Shown here one piece after another: positions 49,298-61,696 of a stretch of DNA of 64,000 nucleotides. Below the pieces are notes generated by a model, which saw only the letters and a program-made list of their open reading frames with translations, did not search any database and had not been told where the DNA came from. How positions within the stretch are numbered: position 1 is the first letter of the stretch; every line of letters starts with the position of its first letter. The stretch comes from Chromera velia (taxonomy: Eukaryota > Sar > Chromeraceae), in contig JAHBMJ010000299.1 in the NCBI GenBank assembly GCA_018398765.1, positions 32,501 to 96,500 of the forward strand, written 5' to 3'. The position numbers and the translations under genes were made by a program.

Positions 49298-50067
49298 TTA
49301 TGCAGCAGGGCTAGGGGATGATGCTACCGGACGACCCTTCAGTGCCGCCACGAGAGGGCCCAATTTCCTCCTCAGCAGATCTCTCAGCGCTAACCTGCAT
49401 CAAAAAGGAATTCGGTCATCGAAAAGCGAACCACTGCAAATTTCTGAACGGCATGGTCAGCGGACTCACGCAACGTTGTCGGCTTCGCTCGACGTGGCTG
49501 CACCGGGGGGCCCTCCCTTAGGGTTGGCTGCAAGATTGACGCTTGGCACAGCGATGCACAGGGTGGCAGCATGCCAGAAGACACGGGTGGCATCATGCAC
49601 GACTTTTGTCAAAGGACCCGCCGAAACGGACCGGTCGCAGCACCCTCAGGGACCGTGGCCATCTGCAGAATCACATTGAATCCAGTTTCATCAGTCACCC
49701 TCAGATCTCAAAACAGTGGCATTTCAAAACAGTCGCCAACAGGGACTGCGGCCAGACCGTTCCAGAGATCTCTGTGGGCATCCCCGCCATGCCGTCGTCA
49801 AGGAAGAAGGCCTCAAAAAGAGGATGAAGCTCTTCGTTCACGACTTTGCTCATGGCATCTGTCAGGGCAGTACGTAAGAGAGTCATTTTTTGCTTGAACT
49901 CAGACGGAAGGTGGTCCACTGTCCTTCAAAGCTTTGAAGTCCTTTTTGGAGTTTCAATCACCTTTCAGTTCAAAAACGTCAACGTCCTTGGAGGCCTCCT
50001 TTCCGAGATGCAAGGCTTGAAGACCAAGCACCAGAGGAACGAAGAAAAGGACTCTAGCGATTTGCAT
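49298..50067 (-). CDS. Small putative secreted protein, unknown
   Basis: The ATG at 50067 begins MQIARVLFFVPLVLGLQALH, a good signal peptide. Exon 1 (49962-50067) can join exon 2 (starting 49918) in phase through a very short 43-base GT-AG intron. Exon 2 reads DHLPSEFKQKMTLLRTALTD, then MSKVVNEELHPLFEAFFLDD. A third block (about 49480-49625) reads TKVVHDATRVFWHAATLCIA and joins through a GTGAGT donor to a last exon ending at 49298 (LALRDLLRRKLGPLVAALKG). The join between blocks 2 and 3 is not settled, so the gene may be intact with short introns or partly decayed. I recognise no family. Confidence 0.45.
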
Positions 50068-50798
50068 TTTGGATTCAGATCGCAGGACTTCCAAGCAGTT
50101 CCTTCCAAGCAGTTCTTCCAGTCGACCGGTCTTGTAGCCAGACCTCTCAATGCAAGAGCGCCAGATGTTAATCTTCCGTCTGCCCTTCTCTGCGTTGCAA
50201 GAGGGAAAAGGCCAACGTGCGCTGAATTTTGCGGTCGTGCAGGTGCACATGAATGTATGAATTATGAATAGCAGATCGTACGTATCAATACAAGGAGTAT
50301 AAAGCATGCTTTGGTGTGGTCCTCTCGAACTGTATGATCAGAGCATGCAATATATATCATTCACTTGGTTGATGCATGCGATGGAATTAATGCAACACAT
50401 TGCAACATGCATGCAACACGATCGATACAGAATGCATGGAATTTTGCAACACCAAAACTGCATGCATGCATGATCGGCCCGGCATGCTGTGCATTGAACA
50501 TTCAACATTAATTGTGCAACATGCAATCACGGCCGGGTTATATCGATATAATTGCGTGATTGAATTCAAGCACAAGTTAATTTGTCTGACACCTGACATG
50601 CCTGACAGTCAGGCATGTTGCATATACAATCGCGTGCTTCTGGAAGGACTTCGTTGCATGGTATCACTGAGAGCAGCGCAAGAAGCCTGGAATAGCATTG
50701 AAGTGGGAGCCAAGAATGGACGTTGGAACTTGCGTGCTTGAGCAAAAGTTTCTTTACTATCGTTGTTGACGAATTAATGAGTGCTCTGCGTCGTGACG
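50068..50798. promoter_or_regulatory. Divergent intergenic region with many ATGCAT motifs
   Basis: This region lies between the small secreted protein gene and the CrtI-like gene. Between about 50330 and 50640 there are many GCATGC/ATGCAT palindromes, for example 50371-50380, 50405-50414 and 50461-50473, set in otherwise unique DNA. No reading frame stands out. A role in transcription is inferred from motif recurrence in other intergenic regions of the window. Confidence 0.4.
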
Positions 50799-53610
50799 AT
50801 GTTTCTTGCAGTCAAAATTACCATCCGGCTCCTCGTGTTCCTGCATGTCCCGCTTTTATGTGCACAAGCCTTCGTAGGCCATCAAAAATTCCGATTTCTC
50901 TCGGATCGCTCAAGATCAGAAACACGCCTGCTCAGTGGCCAGCTCTCCCAGTGTGTGAATGCCACAACCGTAATTTGTGGAGCAGGCATTGGTAAGCTAG
51001 CAGGGCTCCACCGGACTGTCTTGTTGATCTGATCTTTGCAGTACATGCGGCTTTGAACCCCTCTCGGAACTCCCGTGTCTGCTTTGCAGGTGGTATGGCT
51101 CTTGCCGGCATGCTGTCAGCAAAGGGTATGGATGTTCTCGTTCTTGAAAAAAACGACAATGAGTCCGTTGGAGGTAGGATCAGCACACATAAATGGAAGA
51201 ACAGGGAGGGGCCTTTTCGTTTTGATTTAGGGCCCTCGTTGCTCTTGTGGCCGTCTACCTACTTAGAAACCTTTCGTCGTTGCGGTCTTAATGAAGACGG
51301 CAAGTCGCTTGGGTTCGTTCCGGTGAATCCAAGTTACATGGCTCACTTTGACGATGGAAGGAGCCTGAATCTGACCTTTGATGTCGAAGGGGCAGGGAAA
51401 GGAATCCCTGGCAGTCTGACACCGGTACGGAGAGAACTGCCTTCGGAGACAGTTACAGCGTTTGATAGAATAGAAGCAGGGGGTGCAGAGCGGTTCGTTG
51501 ACTACACAGACTGTGCAGATGCATGGTTGGGCTTTGGCAGGGATGCTTTTATCGACGAGCGCTTGTCTCCTGCAAGCCCAGAAAAATTGTGGAGGTTCGT
51601 GGCCGCGATTTTTAGATACAGGGCATGGCCCCTTGAACCTCACTGGTCAATGGCGCAAAGGTTCTTCCGCAGCACACATCTGCAGGCCTTCGCTGTCTTC
51701 CAGGACCTCTACGTGGGTCTGTCTCCCTTTGAAGCACCTGCCGTATTCTCCCTACTTCAGGTCTGTCAAATACCTTCCTCATCTCTCTGCTGGCGTGTAG
51801 CCTTAAAGTGTGTCAAGAGTCTTGAGTGTTGGATACAGTCGAGAGAATATGAATATTGATTTTGTCCTCAGGCAAATGATACATTAGCAACTGTCGAAAA
51901 ACGGCTGCATGCGCAATTGTCTTCACAGGGTGACTGTCTGCACATGCGCCTGTGTATGCAGGCAATAGAATTTCGCGAGGGTATCTGGTATCCCCTCGGG
52001 GGCTTTCGGAGCATCATGCAAAAGCTGGCAGAGGGAGTGACGAATCCGAGTGACCGCAAGGTTCCCGGTCGCGTCCGTGTCCTTTCTGACAGGCTGGTGA
52101 CGGGCGTCATTCATTCGGGTAGTAGCGTGGAAGGGGTCCGGGTGGTCGATCTCCAGAAACGCAGAAAGAGAGAACCTGCAGAAGAATTCGTGACAGGTGT
52201 GTTTGTTTCCCTTCCTTTCTTGTGTGCATGCAGCATATCACCATGAGCAAAACGCCCTCTACAGTCTCACAGCTTTTCTGTACAGTGCCCTCGCCCTAAG
52301 TAACTGATCTTCTTCTTTCTTGATTTGCAGGTGACATTTTTGTGCTGAATGGTGACCTTCCTGCGTGGGAAAAGTTGTTTGAGAGGGCAGGGGAAGCGCC
52401 TGACAAGCCACTGACGAACACTTCCAGCGGTCAAAGAAAGAGTGCAGCAAAAGAGGACGTGGGGGGTTTTCCAGCAGGGAATCTTGGGGGGAAACAGCCT
52501 GGTAAGGGTTTTTATGGAGGCCAAAGTATGCAAAACCGTTTTGCTTCTTCTTCGCTGTCAACTTCTGTCGTCTCTCTCCATCTCGGCCTCGGTCGGGAAT
52601 TTTCAAAAGCAGGCGAGTTGAATCATCACTCGATTTTTCTTGCAGTGAACAACACCCGACTTGCGTGGGATCACGCATTCGGGACTTTCCAGCAAGATGA
52701 AACAATACGTGACAGAACCTCAGGCATGGTCCAGGGGGGGTTGCTAAGGTCTGTTCGGAAAGGAATGGAAGAGGCAGAAAGTCGCTTTGTCAGAGAAGCA
52801 GAGGGGATTATTTCTGTGTATGCCACGCTTACAGAACGCCTCCAGACATACTCTCGACTCGCACGAGAGAGACTGTCGGACCCCGAAAAGGCATTATTGC
52901 CTGCTTTTGACTTCAACTTCTATGTCCACGCTCCCTCCCGAACGGAGAAAACAGGAGACGTGTGTCCACAAGGGAAAGATGCAATCACAGTGCTCTTTCC
53001 CGTTCCCCCCCTCCCTACCCGAGTCTCCGATGCCCTGCTGTCGGAGGACCCCATTTTTTCACAGGGGACACCGAAGTCAGAGACTCAAAGAACTCTCCTC
53101 GAAGCCGTGAGAAAGCAAGAGGCCGAGCTAAAAAATGCAGTGCGGGACGCTGTGCTGCTCCGCATGTCTCTAGTAGAGGGCATGGAAGACTTTGAGGACC
53201 AAATTGTTCTCTCCAAAACCGTCGGGCCGACTGATTGGCTGCACAAGTTCCGGTTGCAGGGAGGTGCAGTGTTTGGGCTTGCCCACCCACTGTGGCAACT
53301 GTGGCGACTTCGTCCAGGCCCCCTATGGTCACCTCCGCGGGAAGTGACACTGGGGTTGGGACAAAAGTGGCAGCCTGGATGGCCACTTTCTGCACTTGTT
53401 GAGACAATTCTCCGCGGTTTGATGACCGTATCAAAAAAAGCAGAAAGAGGTTCAACTCGAAATTCACGGACCCGGTTGCGCAACCTTTTTGCATGCGGGG
53501 CTTCGTGTAAGCCAGGCAACGGTGTGCCACTCGTAATGACAGGTGCGAGACAGACCGCAGACGAAATCCTTTCCTTACTCAGACAGACTCGAAAGTCTCA
53601 AGATTCATAA
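50799..53610 (+). CDS. CrtI-type phytoene desaturase-like flavoenzyme, plastid-targeted
   Basis: Five exons join in phase to 744 residues: 50799-50991, 51090-51760, 51962-52196, 52331-52501 and 52646-53610. CrtI-type enzymes use FAD to desaturate or isomerise carotenoids. Residues 1-25 or so (LLVFLHVPLLCAQA) are a signal peptide followed by FVGHQK, the phenylalanine signal of complex red plastids. The dinucleotide-binding motif is GAGIGGMALAGML, then VLVLEKND and GGR. FDLGPSLLLWPSTY, GIWYPLGGFRSIMQKLAEG, FYVHAPSRTEKT with ITVLFPVPPLP, the HKFRLQGGAVFGLAHPLWQL region and the C-terminal FACGASCKPGNGVPLVMTGA are all typical of CrtI rather than of the plant PDS/ZDS type. It is longer than usual (CrtI is about 500-580) because of inserts at about 430-470 and 490-530. 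The exact substrate cannot be told from sequence. Confidence 0.85.
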
Positions 53611-55123
53611 ATGACTATACGTGTCCAATGTTATCCAATATATGTGCTCCGTGATTCCTAGCGTGATTCCAGTCAAATAGATCGTTTCATAGGCAGTCTT
53701 TGATATATCCTTCTTCTTCATTCTAGTCTTTATTCTCATTTTTTCTTTTTTTTGTTATATAAATCATAGTATAAATACGAAAAACGTGTTCCCCATTATG
53801 AGATATTCTATCATCTTTTATGCTAGGAGCGCTAACTAGGACTTTCAAGTTCCTATACTTTCCTAGTACTTTTAATCTTTTCACTAGTTTTTTAATACTA
53901 ATATATATGTTTCAAACCACTTTTTGAAGAATGCATAAAACCCTAGATAAAACCCCCTGAGACCTCCACTCGTAATTTGATTTATAAGGTGATCGAGTTC
54001 TAAGCCAAATTATTTTAAAAGTTATTGCTTTGAATAATTTCCATAAACCAATATTGTTTGTCATACTTCGTAGTTCACCAGAGCCTAAGTGGTGGCTTAC
54101 CGGCTGTAACCGTCTCAATTCAATTTTGAAAAAAAAATAAGTTTATCAATTTATATATCTATATCCAGATGTATATAAAATAATTGATCTCTAACTTACC
54201 CCTAGGAGGCTAGAGTTTCTGTCTTCACGTTGCCGACAGAAGTTTTGAGTTGGTACAACACAGTTATCCGTGAAGCAGCTTACAATCCTAGAAGCTCATC
54301 AAGGGCTCATGCCACAAACTGCCCTTCAAGCAAACATGCCCTTCAAGCATCACGGCTCAAAAAGCATACACGTGCAAGCATTGTATACTGCCTGCAACAC
54401 TACACATCGCAACACTTTGTAACGATTAATTTCACATCGAGCCATAACTTACTTAAGCCGTTACCAAGCCTAAACCTTGAACCATTACGAGATACACCCA
54501 ACCAGTTGGGTGAGTGCCTCGGGAGGCCATTTTGGGGGTCCGCTCATATTTGATTGGTGCACACCATCGGGGGCTTAAGCATGTCTTGTGTGCTGCCATG
54601 GGGCAGGGTAGGGCGGGGGCCACGACTAAGAGCAATCTGCTCATCGATCACTTTTAGTGCGGCTTGTCCTTCAGGCGACGGTAGGGTAGAAAAACAAAGA
54701 AAAGTAAAGAAAAGAGCGGAAAAGAGGGGAAAGGCAGGGCAAAAACTTGGCGACAAAATGGATGCCCCATATGGAGACGGCAGTATATGGCGTGCATGTC
54801 ACGTATACTGTGACGCGTACAACGCGCTCCGGCCTGGCCTGGCACTTTTCGTGCTTCAGTCCTCATTAATTATAGTCCTCACTAATCTTATGATTAAAGG
54901 CTGACTTTTCTATGAAATCAACCAGTGTTGGCAGTATCTGGTAGTGCATGACTTTTCTGCTTTCACTGAGCGGAATATGCGTGAGTGGAGTGCTCAGTGT
55001 CTACTCAGTGCATTTCTGATTCCGGCACTACACGCCACAGTCTGCTCCAGCCGTCCAGTGACCAGCAGTGACCTTCTCTCTTCTCTTTGTCTCTGGGTCT
55101 CCGTCTCTTTCCTGACGAACGAC
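53611..55123. other. Intergenic region with AT-rich island
   Basis: The DNA is AT-rich from about 53.65 to 54.2 kb, then ordinary composition. A minus-strand frame at 54544-54756 and a plus-strand frame at 54554-54904 overlap and neither shows domain-like sequence. I call no gene. Confidence 0.5.
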
Positions 55124-56665
55124 ATGGCAAGGCAGATTTCACCAGAGCTGCATGCCGTCCTGCAAAAGGCGCTTGAAGGGTGCCTTCTGGGAGATCAGCT
55201 GGGCGCGTGGAAAACGCGTCTTGAAAATGCAGGAATACTAAGGTGAGATTCAACGTCTCCAAAATACTACACCGGACTGAACTCACCTGTCTTCAACTGT
55301 TCGCAACCGTGCAGCTGTGGCAGCTGTGCTGCTCGCCTGTAGACGAACGACATGTTAATGTGCGACAGTTTTCGTTTCTCGTAGGATTGCCTCTCACTAT
55401 GTGAGTATCTGGCTCTTTACACACACTTTCTTTATTGCCGTCTCCCGTCGTGCCTGTCTCTGTCTTTGCAGCACGGATGCCCTGCTGGGGTTCTTTCGGA
55501 CCGGGATGCAAGTCCGGCATCTCCAAATGGACCCAGCGCTTTTTGCGCTTTTGCTTCTCGAAGTGCAAGGCATCGAGAGGCACAGGCATGTTCTGACTGA
55601 GGCAGAAGTCTCCAGAATCGGTGACCTTGATTTCACTCACTCGAAGAGAAGGTTGGTCTGCGTTAGGTTTCCTGCAGCAATATCAGTTCGCACGAGCTTG
55701 CTCCACAGTCATATCGTAGATCAAACCAGCTCGCATCCGCTCACATGCAATCGTCCCTCTCTCCGGGGAAGCTAGGATACACCGCCGGTTCTTCTCTTCC
55801 ACCGAGCTGCCTGCCTGTTTATGGATCCCTTGTGCAAATCGCACACAGGCCGCAGTGTTGATTCTAGACGTGGTCGGCTGTGGGTCCGTTGTTTTCATTG
55901 TGTGCCTGTGACCCACCTACCGCTACCATCTCTGGCTCTGTGTATGCAGGAGCTTGTCCAGGAGCAGCTCCTCCAATTCGGGCATCCTTCGAGGCAGCCG
56001 CATCCGGGGGGGAGAGGAGGCCTACAGGTGCAGACACAGGGACTTCAGAGCGTGACAGGGAGAGGGAGGCGGACCCGGCATCTTCGGCTCTGTGGGAATG
56101 CCGCAGGGACGGCCGATTTGAGTCTCAGAGAGCGCATAAGGGTGCGGATCAGGGTCATGCGGGTTGTGCAGAACAGAACGGCACTGCAAGGAGCGGGAGT
56201 AGGGAGGAAGACCTGGCAGCACAAAGAGAGGGTGGCCGGCGCGCTTGGGAAGGTCATGAGAAAGCTCTCCCGCTGCCCAGAGGAAAGCGAGAGGTAAAAG
56301 ACGAAAAGGAGAGGCGGGTCGAAGTGAAACGAGAGGAATCTCACCCCTCTGCCTCTGCCTCTGCCTCCTCTTCCGGACCCCGTCTCCACGTCTCCAGGAT
56401 TTCCTCTGGAGAGGGGGGGAGACAAGTTGAAACTGAGGAGGCCGAGCGGATTCCGAAAAGAAGGAGAGTTGGGGAGGCGGTGAAGGAGGAGGAAGAGAGG
56501 GAGGAGGGGGAAAGGGGCTCTAAAGAGGATGAGGAAATGGGTTTGAGAAGGGAAAATACGGGGTTGAGCGAACGAGTGAAGATGGAGGAGCAAGAGGAGG
56601 AGGAGGAGGAAGAGGATGAAGCAGACGGGCACAGGTAGGCCAATCAATGGCATTTCCCTCCCTCT

Positions 56666-56699
<34 letters not shown>

Positions 56700-59600
56700 G
56701 TGTCTGTCTGTCTGTCTCTGTGTGTGTATGTGTGTGTGTGTGTGCCCGCGCGCGCGTCACTCACTGTGTGCACGTACCGTGGGAGCAGTTCAAAGGCAAA
56801 GGTTGACTTTCTATGCTCTTGCACAACAAACTCCCCCACAGTTTCTGTGATCCGTGCATGTTCGTCTTTCCTCCCAGACAGTGGCTCTTGACACTAGCTG
56901 GTTGTTCTGTCGACTGATTGGCAGCTCTTCATGTGATGCTTTCCCTCCCAATCGCTTGTCATGTCCCCTTCCCTTCTCCCCCCTCGATGCATCAGCGCGG
57001 ATAGCCGGGCCAGACCACCCAGGGTGATCGAGGTGGACGTCGGGGACGTGACGCGCCACCGCTACATCCTCGTGAGGACTGCGGACTCCGAGTGGGCGAT
57101 GGCGCTCCTCTTCGCCTTCTTGAAGACGGCCTACGCGGACGGGTTTCTTCCCGATCTCCTTCCAACCTTCCGGTCAGCAGAATAGAGGGAGGGTCCCGGA
57201 TCAACTTAGAGCTCCCGACTTTTCGTTCCAGCTTGGCTTGTGATCACGGTCTGCAGCTCTGTCAAAGCAAGCCAGAAGGGGAAAAAGTTTCTCCGCAGGC
57301 CACTGAACATCTCAGTGAGGTCGAGGGAGCACTTTCCAGCGTCAGTCTGCTGGAGAACGGGCGTGTGTCGGCAGATCTTCGCTCACCTCCCTTCCTCTCT
57401 GCTCTGCGTGCGTGCAGCTGCCCGAAGCGCATGAAGAAAAAGGGAAAGAGCGAAAAGGACAAACACGTCCGATCGAGGGGAACGACATGTTTTGGACCTC
57501 GGTGTTTTCTCCTCCTCGAGTTGGTCGAGCAGACAGAGCCTTGTGAGTCCGCTTCATCCTCTTCATCCTCTTCTTCCTCTTCCTCCTCTTGGTCCTCCGG
57601 AACACGTGCCGCAGCGTCCACCCCCTTCAGCGGCGCCAAAAACGACAACGGCGTCGATTTGCTGGTGTCTCGGCAGGACGGGGGCGCACCTGAGGAGTTG
57701 GGTGAGGGGAGTTGGAGGGTCGTCGGAATGATCGATCCCTGCCACTGTAAAGTGAGTCACTAAGTGAGTCACCCAGCCTGAATCTTATGCGAACTCGTCA
57801 AAGGAAACGTTTTGGCATTCCGAGAGAGCACCCGTCTTTCTTATATGTCCTTCGCAAAGTTGCTCGGGGCTGTGCCCATAGGTGCCGAGTCTTTGTGACA
57901 GCAACACAAAAGGGCATAGAAACGTTTAATGCCTTTTCATTCTCTCTCTCTCATTCTCTCTCTCTCATTCTCTCTCTCTCTCTCTCCTTCTCTTCCTCCC
58001 TTCTCCCCCCCCACACTCCCTCTCTCTCTGTGCGTTCCGTCTCTTTCTTTCTACCCATTTGGAAGCAAAAACACACCGTTCCTGTTGCCCGCCCGCCTCG
58101 TCTGCGTTCTTGTCCCTCACGGTTGTCTTCTCCCCCCCGCGTCCCCCTCCTTCCTTTCAGATGCCAAGTAAACACAAGAAGGTGTTGGTCAGCTACGGAG
58201 TGGCATCACTTCTCTCTCCCCCAGGCCCGCGACGAGTGACGGGAGTTTTACCTGTTGTCTCCGAGGACCTGAAGAAGTACGACTTCAGGCAGAGTCACAT
58301 GATGAGAACGCTGCCCCTCTCGTCAAGCAGACAGAGGGAGGGACAGGCAAAGGCACAGGGAAGGAGAGGCAGAGGAACAAGAGAACAAGCACTGAAAGAG
58401 GAATTCCGGTCTTTCCTGAACATCTTCTTTGTTGGCTTGCCTCCCTCTCCGGCAGGTGAGTGCATGAAGAGTGAGTGAGGTTTGACTGAGTGAGTGAGCA
58501 AGCCACAGAGTCGGTAGATCAGAAAGCAGGTGGGACAGTTTGTAATTCAGTGGACAGCCAGCAGGCGAATGAGTAAGTTTCCAAGCATTTCTCAGGTGAG
58601 TAGCTGGCTGAAAGGGTGAAAGAGTATGAAAGTGAGTGAGAGAGCTCGAGAGGGACAGAAGGTGACTGACAGCTAGGGGGGCAGAGAGACACAGACAGAG
58701 AAAGCAGGGGGCTTCCGGAGTGAAGGGACCGAAATAAATTTATGCAGGGTGGACTTCTTCGTCTCTCCGAAGAGAGAGACTAGCAAGGATGCTGTTACTC
58801 TTCATAAATGATGCTCAGCTGCTTTCCATGCACCACACTTTCCTGCCTGCCGCTATGTTACGTTAACCTTTTCTCGCTCCATTCGCATTCTAATCACTGC
58901 AGGCTCGCTTCCTCTCGACCGCCGTCTGTGTCTCGACCACTACGCGATCCTTGCCCTGGCGACGAAGTCTCTGTTGAGGTCTTCAAACGGTTCTGCTCAG
59001 TTCTTGCAGAATTGCTGGTTCTGGAAGAATCAGTGGGTACAGTGCTCGCCCCATCCGGATGAGAGGGACAGAATGATCTGGCCCCTCTGCAGCTTCGTGC
59101 ATGTCAGACACGTGACCAGGGACGGTGCTGGCGCAGTCGAGGTGTGTGCAGTCTTTAGAAAGGCCAAGCTGTTGTCTGGATCCATCTGCACGCATCGCCT
59201 GTGGGTTATTAGAGAAAGCTGGAATTGAGACTCTTGGTTACTTTCATGGTGAAGAACTGCCAAGTCGTGCTCCTTTGTCAATGATCCTGGATCATGTTCA
59301 AGTGAATTGAATTGAATTTTTTAACGTTGACTACGCTAGAGAGGGTTCTGCAAATCACAGCAGCTTTTCGAGCATGAGTCGAATAATGAGCTCTCGTGGT
59401 TGTTGCAGCATAAAAGTTTCAATCGCTGGATAAGGTTGCAATTTTTCACCTAAATTCTTTTTGCCAAGTGATTTTCACGCTTGGATTTGCTTGATGCGTG
59501 CAGATTGACACTCTGGACGAGCCAGTGGGGATCGTCCTCTCCGCCCTGGGGTTTGAGCAGACAGAACGTGTGCTGTGGGAGTCTGACAAGCCGCACTTCA

Positions 59601-59821
59601 GGAAAGTCATGGTGCAGACGGATGAAGGACGACTTGTGAACGACCAATCACCGAAAGAGCTATACGAAAGCATGAATTCGATGTTTGAAAGGAGAGAAAT
59701 TGTTGGCTTTGGGAGGGAAGGGGAAGCGCAACTCGTTCTGACGAGTGGAAGGGCGGTCGCGGACGAAGATGACAAGGCTGCCTACGGGGAGGCGGGGGAC
59801 CGGGGCCATCACCAGGCCTAG
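55124..59821 (+). CDS. Unrecognised 833-residue protein with acidic, charged linker
   Basis: Eight exons join in phase: 55124-55242, 55472-55620, 55950-56634, 56996-57172, 57232-57751, 58161-58455, 58903-59141 and 59504-59821. The N-terminal 90 residues are helical (ISPELHAVLQKALEGCLLGD). Residues 90-318 are a disordered, strongly charged linker ending in a Glu run. A compact block follows (RVIEVDVGDVTRHRYILVRT, then WAMALLFAFLKTAYADGFLP), then a Ser run and further folded blocks (KKVLVSYGVASLLSPPG; SLPLDRRLCLDHYAILALAT; VGIVLSALGFEQTERVLWES, then FRKVMVQTDEG). No signal peptide or membrane segment is seen. The last block faintly recalls the C-terminal half of Mediator subunit MED18 (a GF-x(n)-F-K-GxxFRK pattern), but this is too weak to name it. 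A nuclear role fits the charged linker but is only inference. Confidence 0.7.
56671..56755 (+). repeat. (CT)n/(GT)n microsatellite
   Basis: A CT array runs into GTCT and then GT repeats, ending in a CG run, inside the third intron of the 833-residue gene. Similar mixed arrays lie in introns or flanks at about 1168-1260, 2020-2090, 2300-2480, 35905-36000, 36365-36427 and 57940-58030. Confidence 0.85.
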
Positions 59822-60258
59822 CACCAGGCGTGAAAAGGGCCTAGATGAAAGAAACTGCTTATCAGATTTCTATTCAGATTTCTAAACAGTAGCGCTTCCC
59901 GGTCGGAAGTATTCAAGTTGTGTACCATGCCTTACCATGCCTTTGTATTAATAGTGTACGTTGCTAGGGTTGGACACTAAAGTTTTTTTTATAATATAGT
60001 TTGCTTGCAAAACTTTAAACTTTAACTTTAAAACTTTTAAAGTAAAGATGCAACCACACATGCAAAAGCTCATTTAAAAGACATTGCTAGAGAAGTTGGT
60101 TTCATTTATATTATTGCAGATAAAGTTGATGCTTTATAAATTACTAGATATACTATAGTTATGCAAAAGTTTTTTTAATTTGAAAACGATGTATGTAATG
60201 TATTACTATATTAATTACAATTCTCACAAAAATTCCTAGAAACAACGTTAATATAAAT
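59822..60258. other. AT-rich island after the 833-residue gene
   Basis: AT-rich sequence with no coding signal. It marks the border between the gene-rich part and the repeat-derived end of the window. Confidence 0.5.
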
Positions 60259-60714
60259 TCAAACAACTGGTAACTTTGGTCCTCTGGGATCTTTCTCCAA
60301 GAAATCCACTTCTTTTTTTCTAACAATCTCTTCTCCTAACAGACGATGGCGGCTGCTTACAACTACTACTCCCCCGGGTCTCTTCTCGATGTATGCCAAC
60401 GTTGGCGCAACATCTTTGATATTTGCCAATTCAAAGTCTTCTACCCACTCCGAGTCGGCAGCCCCAAAGTGCTGAAAAAACTCCAAATCCTCTGTACCCT
60501 TCTCTTTGTCTCGAATGTATCTCACCACTCGGACCGTCAATTTCTCGTTTTTGGCTACTAGGTACACAGGAGAGAAAACCCGGGTTCCAGATGATATAAA
60601 AATGCCCTCAACCAGCCCTAGTTCGAGGCAGACTGTACCGTTTTCATGTTCCTCACTAGGATTAGTGCAGTCCTCGAGGACATGGATGCCCGAGGAGAGC
60701 AGGTCGACTCCGAC
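60259..60714 (-). pseudogene. Protein-coding fragment, probably from a mobile element, broken
   Basis: About 150 open codons on the minus strand with good codon use. Parts read GTRVFSPVYLVAKNEKLTVR, DLEFFQHFGAADSEWVEDFE and KDVAPTLAYIEK. There is no start codon, splice partner or neighbour that would make a complete gene. It lies beside acidic coding-like sequence on the other strand and the duplicated block at 61.7-64 kb, so I regard it as a fossil piece of a repeated element. I cannot name the family. Confidence 0.4.
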
Positions 60715-60946
60715 TCAGATGTCGGGGACAGGGAGGGCTCCAACGACGAGGAGGGCAGCGAGCTATCCAACGAAGAGGAGGAGGAGAGTGATGAGGAGGA
60801 GGAGGAGGAGACACCTCGTCACTCCTACTCCACAGCCAGCCGCCGCTCGCGCTGTCCAACCGTCTCTTCTGACATAGCTGAGTGAGCCCCGAAGCGTCAC
60901 CGTGTCAAGAACTGCCGCGCGCTCGAAGAGTCGGATGATGAGTGAG
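60646..60946 (+). pseudogene. Acidic coding-like fragment, broken
   Basis: The plus strand encodes Asp/Glu-rich text (EQVDSDSDVGDREGSNDEEG, then EEEEESDEEEEEE) and a basic end (KRHRVKNCRALEES). It overlaps the end of the minus-strand fragment. It looks like the tail of a protein whose front is missing. Family unknown; probably repeat-derived. Confidence 0.35.
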
Positions 60947-61136
60947 GAGAGAGAAATTAATATCAAATTATGTTTCCCTTTCATCTGTTTTCTTTTTTCT
61001 TCTTCTCTTTTTGTGCAATCATTCGTACCTTTAAATGTAGATAAGGCAAAGTCGAGTTCGTTCATCTTGTGTGCATTTGTGTTGATCGCCTATCGCATGC
61101 AGAAAATCTATGTAGTACTTAGTGACCATGTTTGAT

Positions 61137-61182
61137 TTGATTATATTTGATTTGATTTGATTTGATTTGATTTGATTTGAGC
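61137..61182 (+). repeat. (TTTGA)n array, left
   Basis: About seven TTTGA units end in GAGCTTCAACCTCAAATATT. The inverse array (TCAAA)n lies at about 62672-62699. Together they bracket a 1.5-kb block as inverted termini. Confidence 0.7.
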
Positions 61183-61696
61183 TTCAACCTCAAATATTTG
61201 ATATTTGAGGTAAGATTTGAGGTCAACCTCTTGGGGTTCCTCACTAAGTCACTGACTTACTGTCACTCTGATCATTTTTCTCAAATTCTCATAACAATAG
61301 TTATCAGAACATTTCTGATATGTGTTTCAAAAATTCAAAAAAATATACATAAAATTATAACTTATCAGTTCCATAAAAAAAATATGCCTGTGTGGCAGTG
61401 TATATACACTAGTCACTGAGACTCACTCTAGTACTAATAGAGATTAAGAACGTAAAATTGATAGATTTGAAATTACATATGACTTTTTGTTGATACGATA
61501 AAGTTAGAGCACGTACCAAAATTGAAGTGACAATCACTCAGCTTTATGGCACTTCCTTTTCTTCTTCTTCGTGATCACTTTCTTCAATGTGAATCGAATC
61601 GATCGGTGGTGGGAGCTGCTGAGAGCTTTTTCTCTGGCTTTTCAGCTTTCCAGGAGTGGGTGCTCCTGGGCTTCTATTCGGTTGCGGAGAGATGAC

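Noticed and set aside
51263-51643. Minus-strand frame opposite the CrtI-like gene
   Set aside because: It has no motif and lies wholly within a well-supported plus-strand exon.
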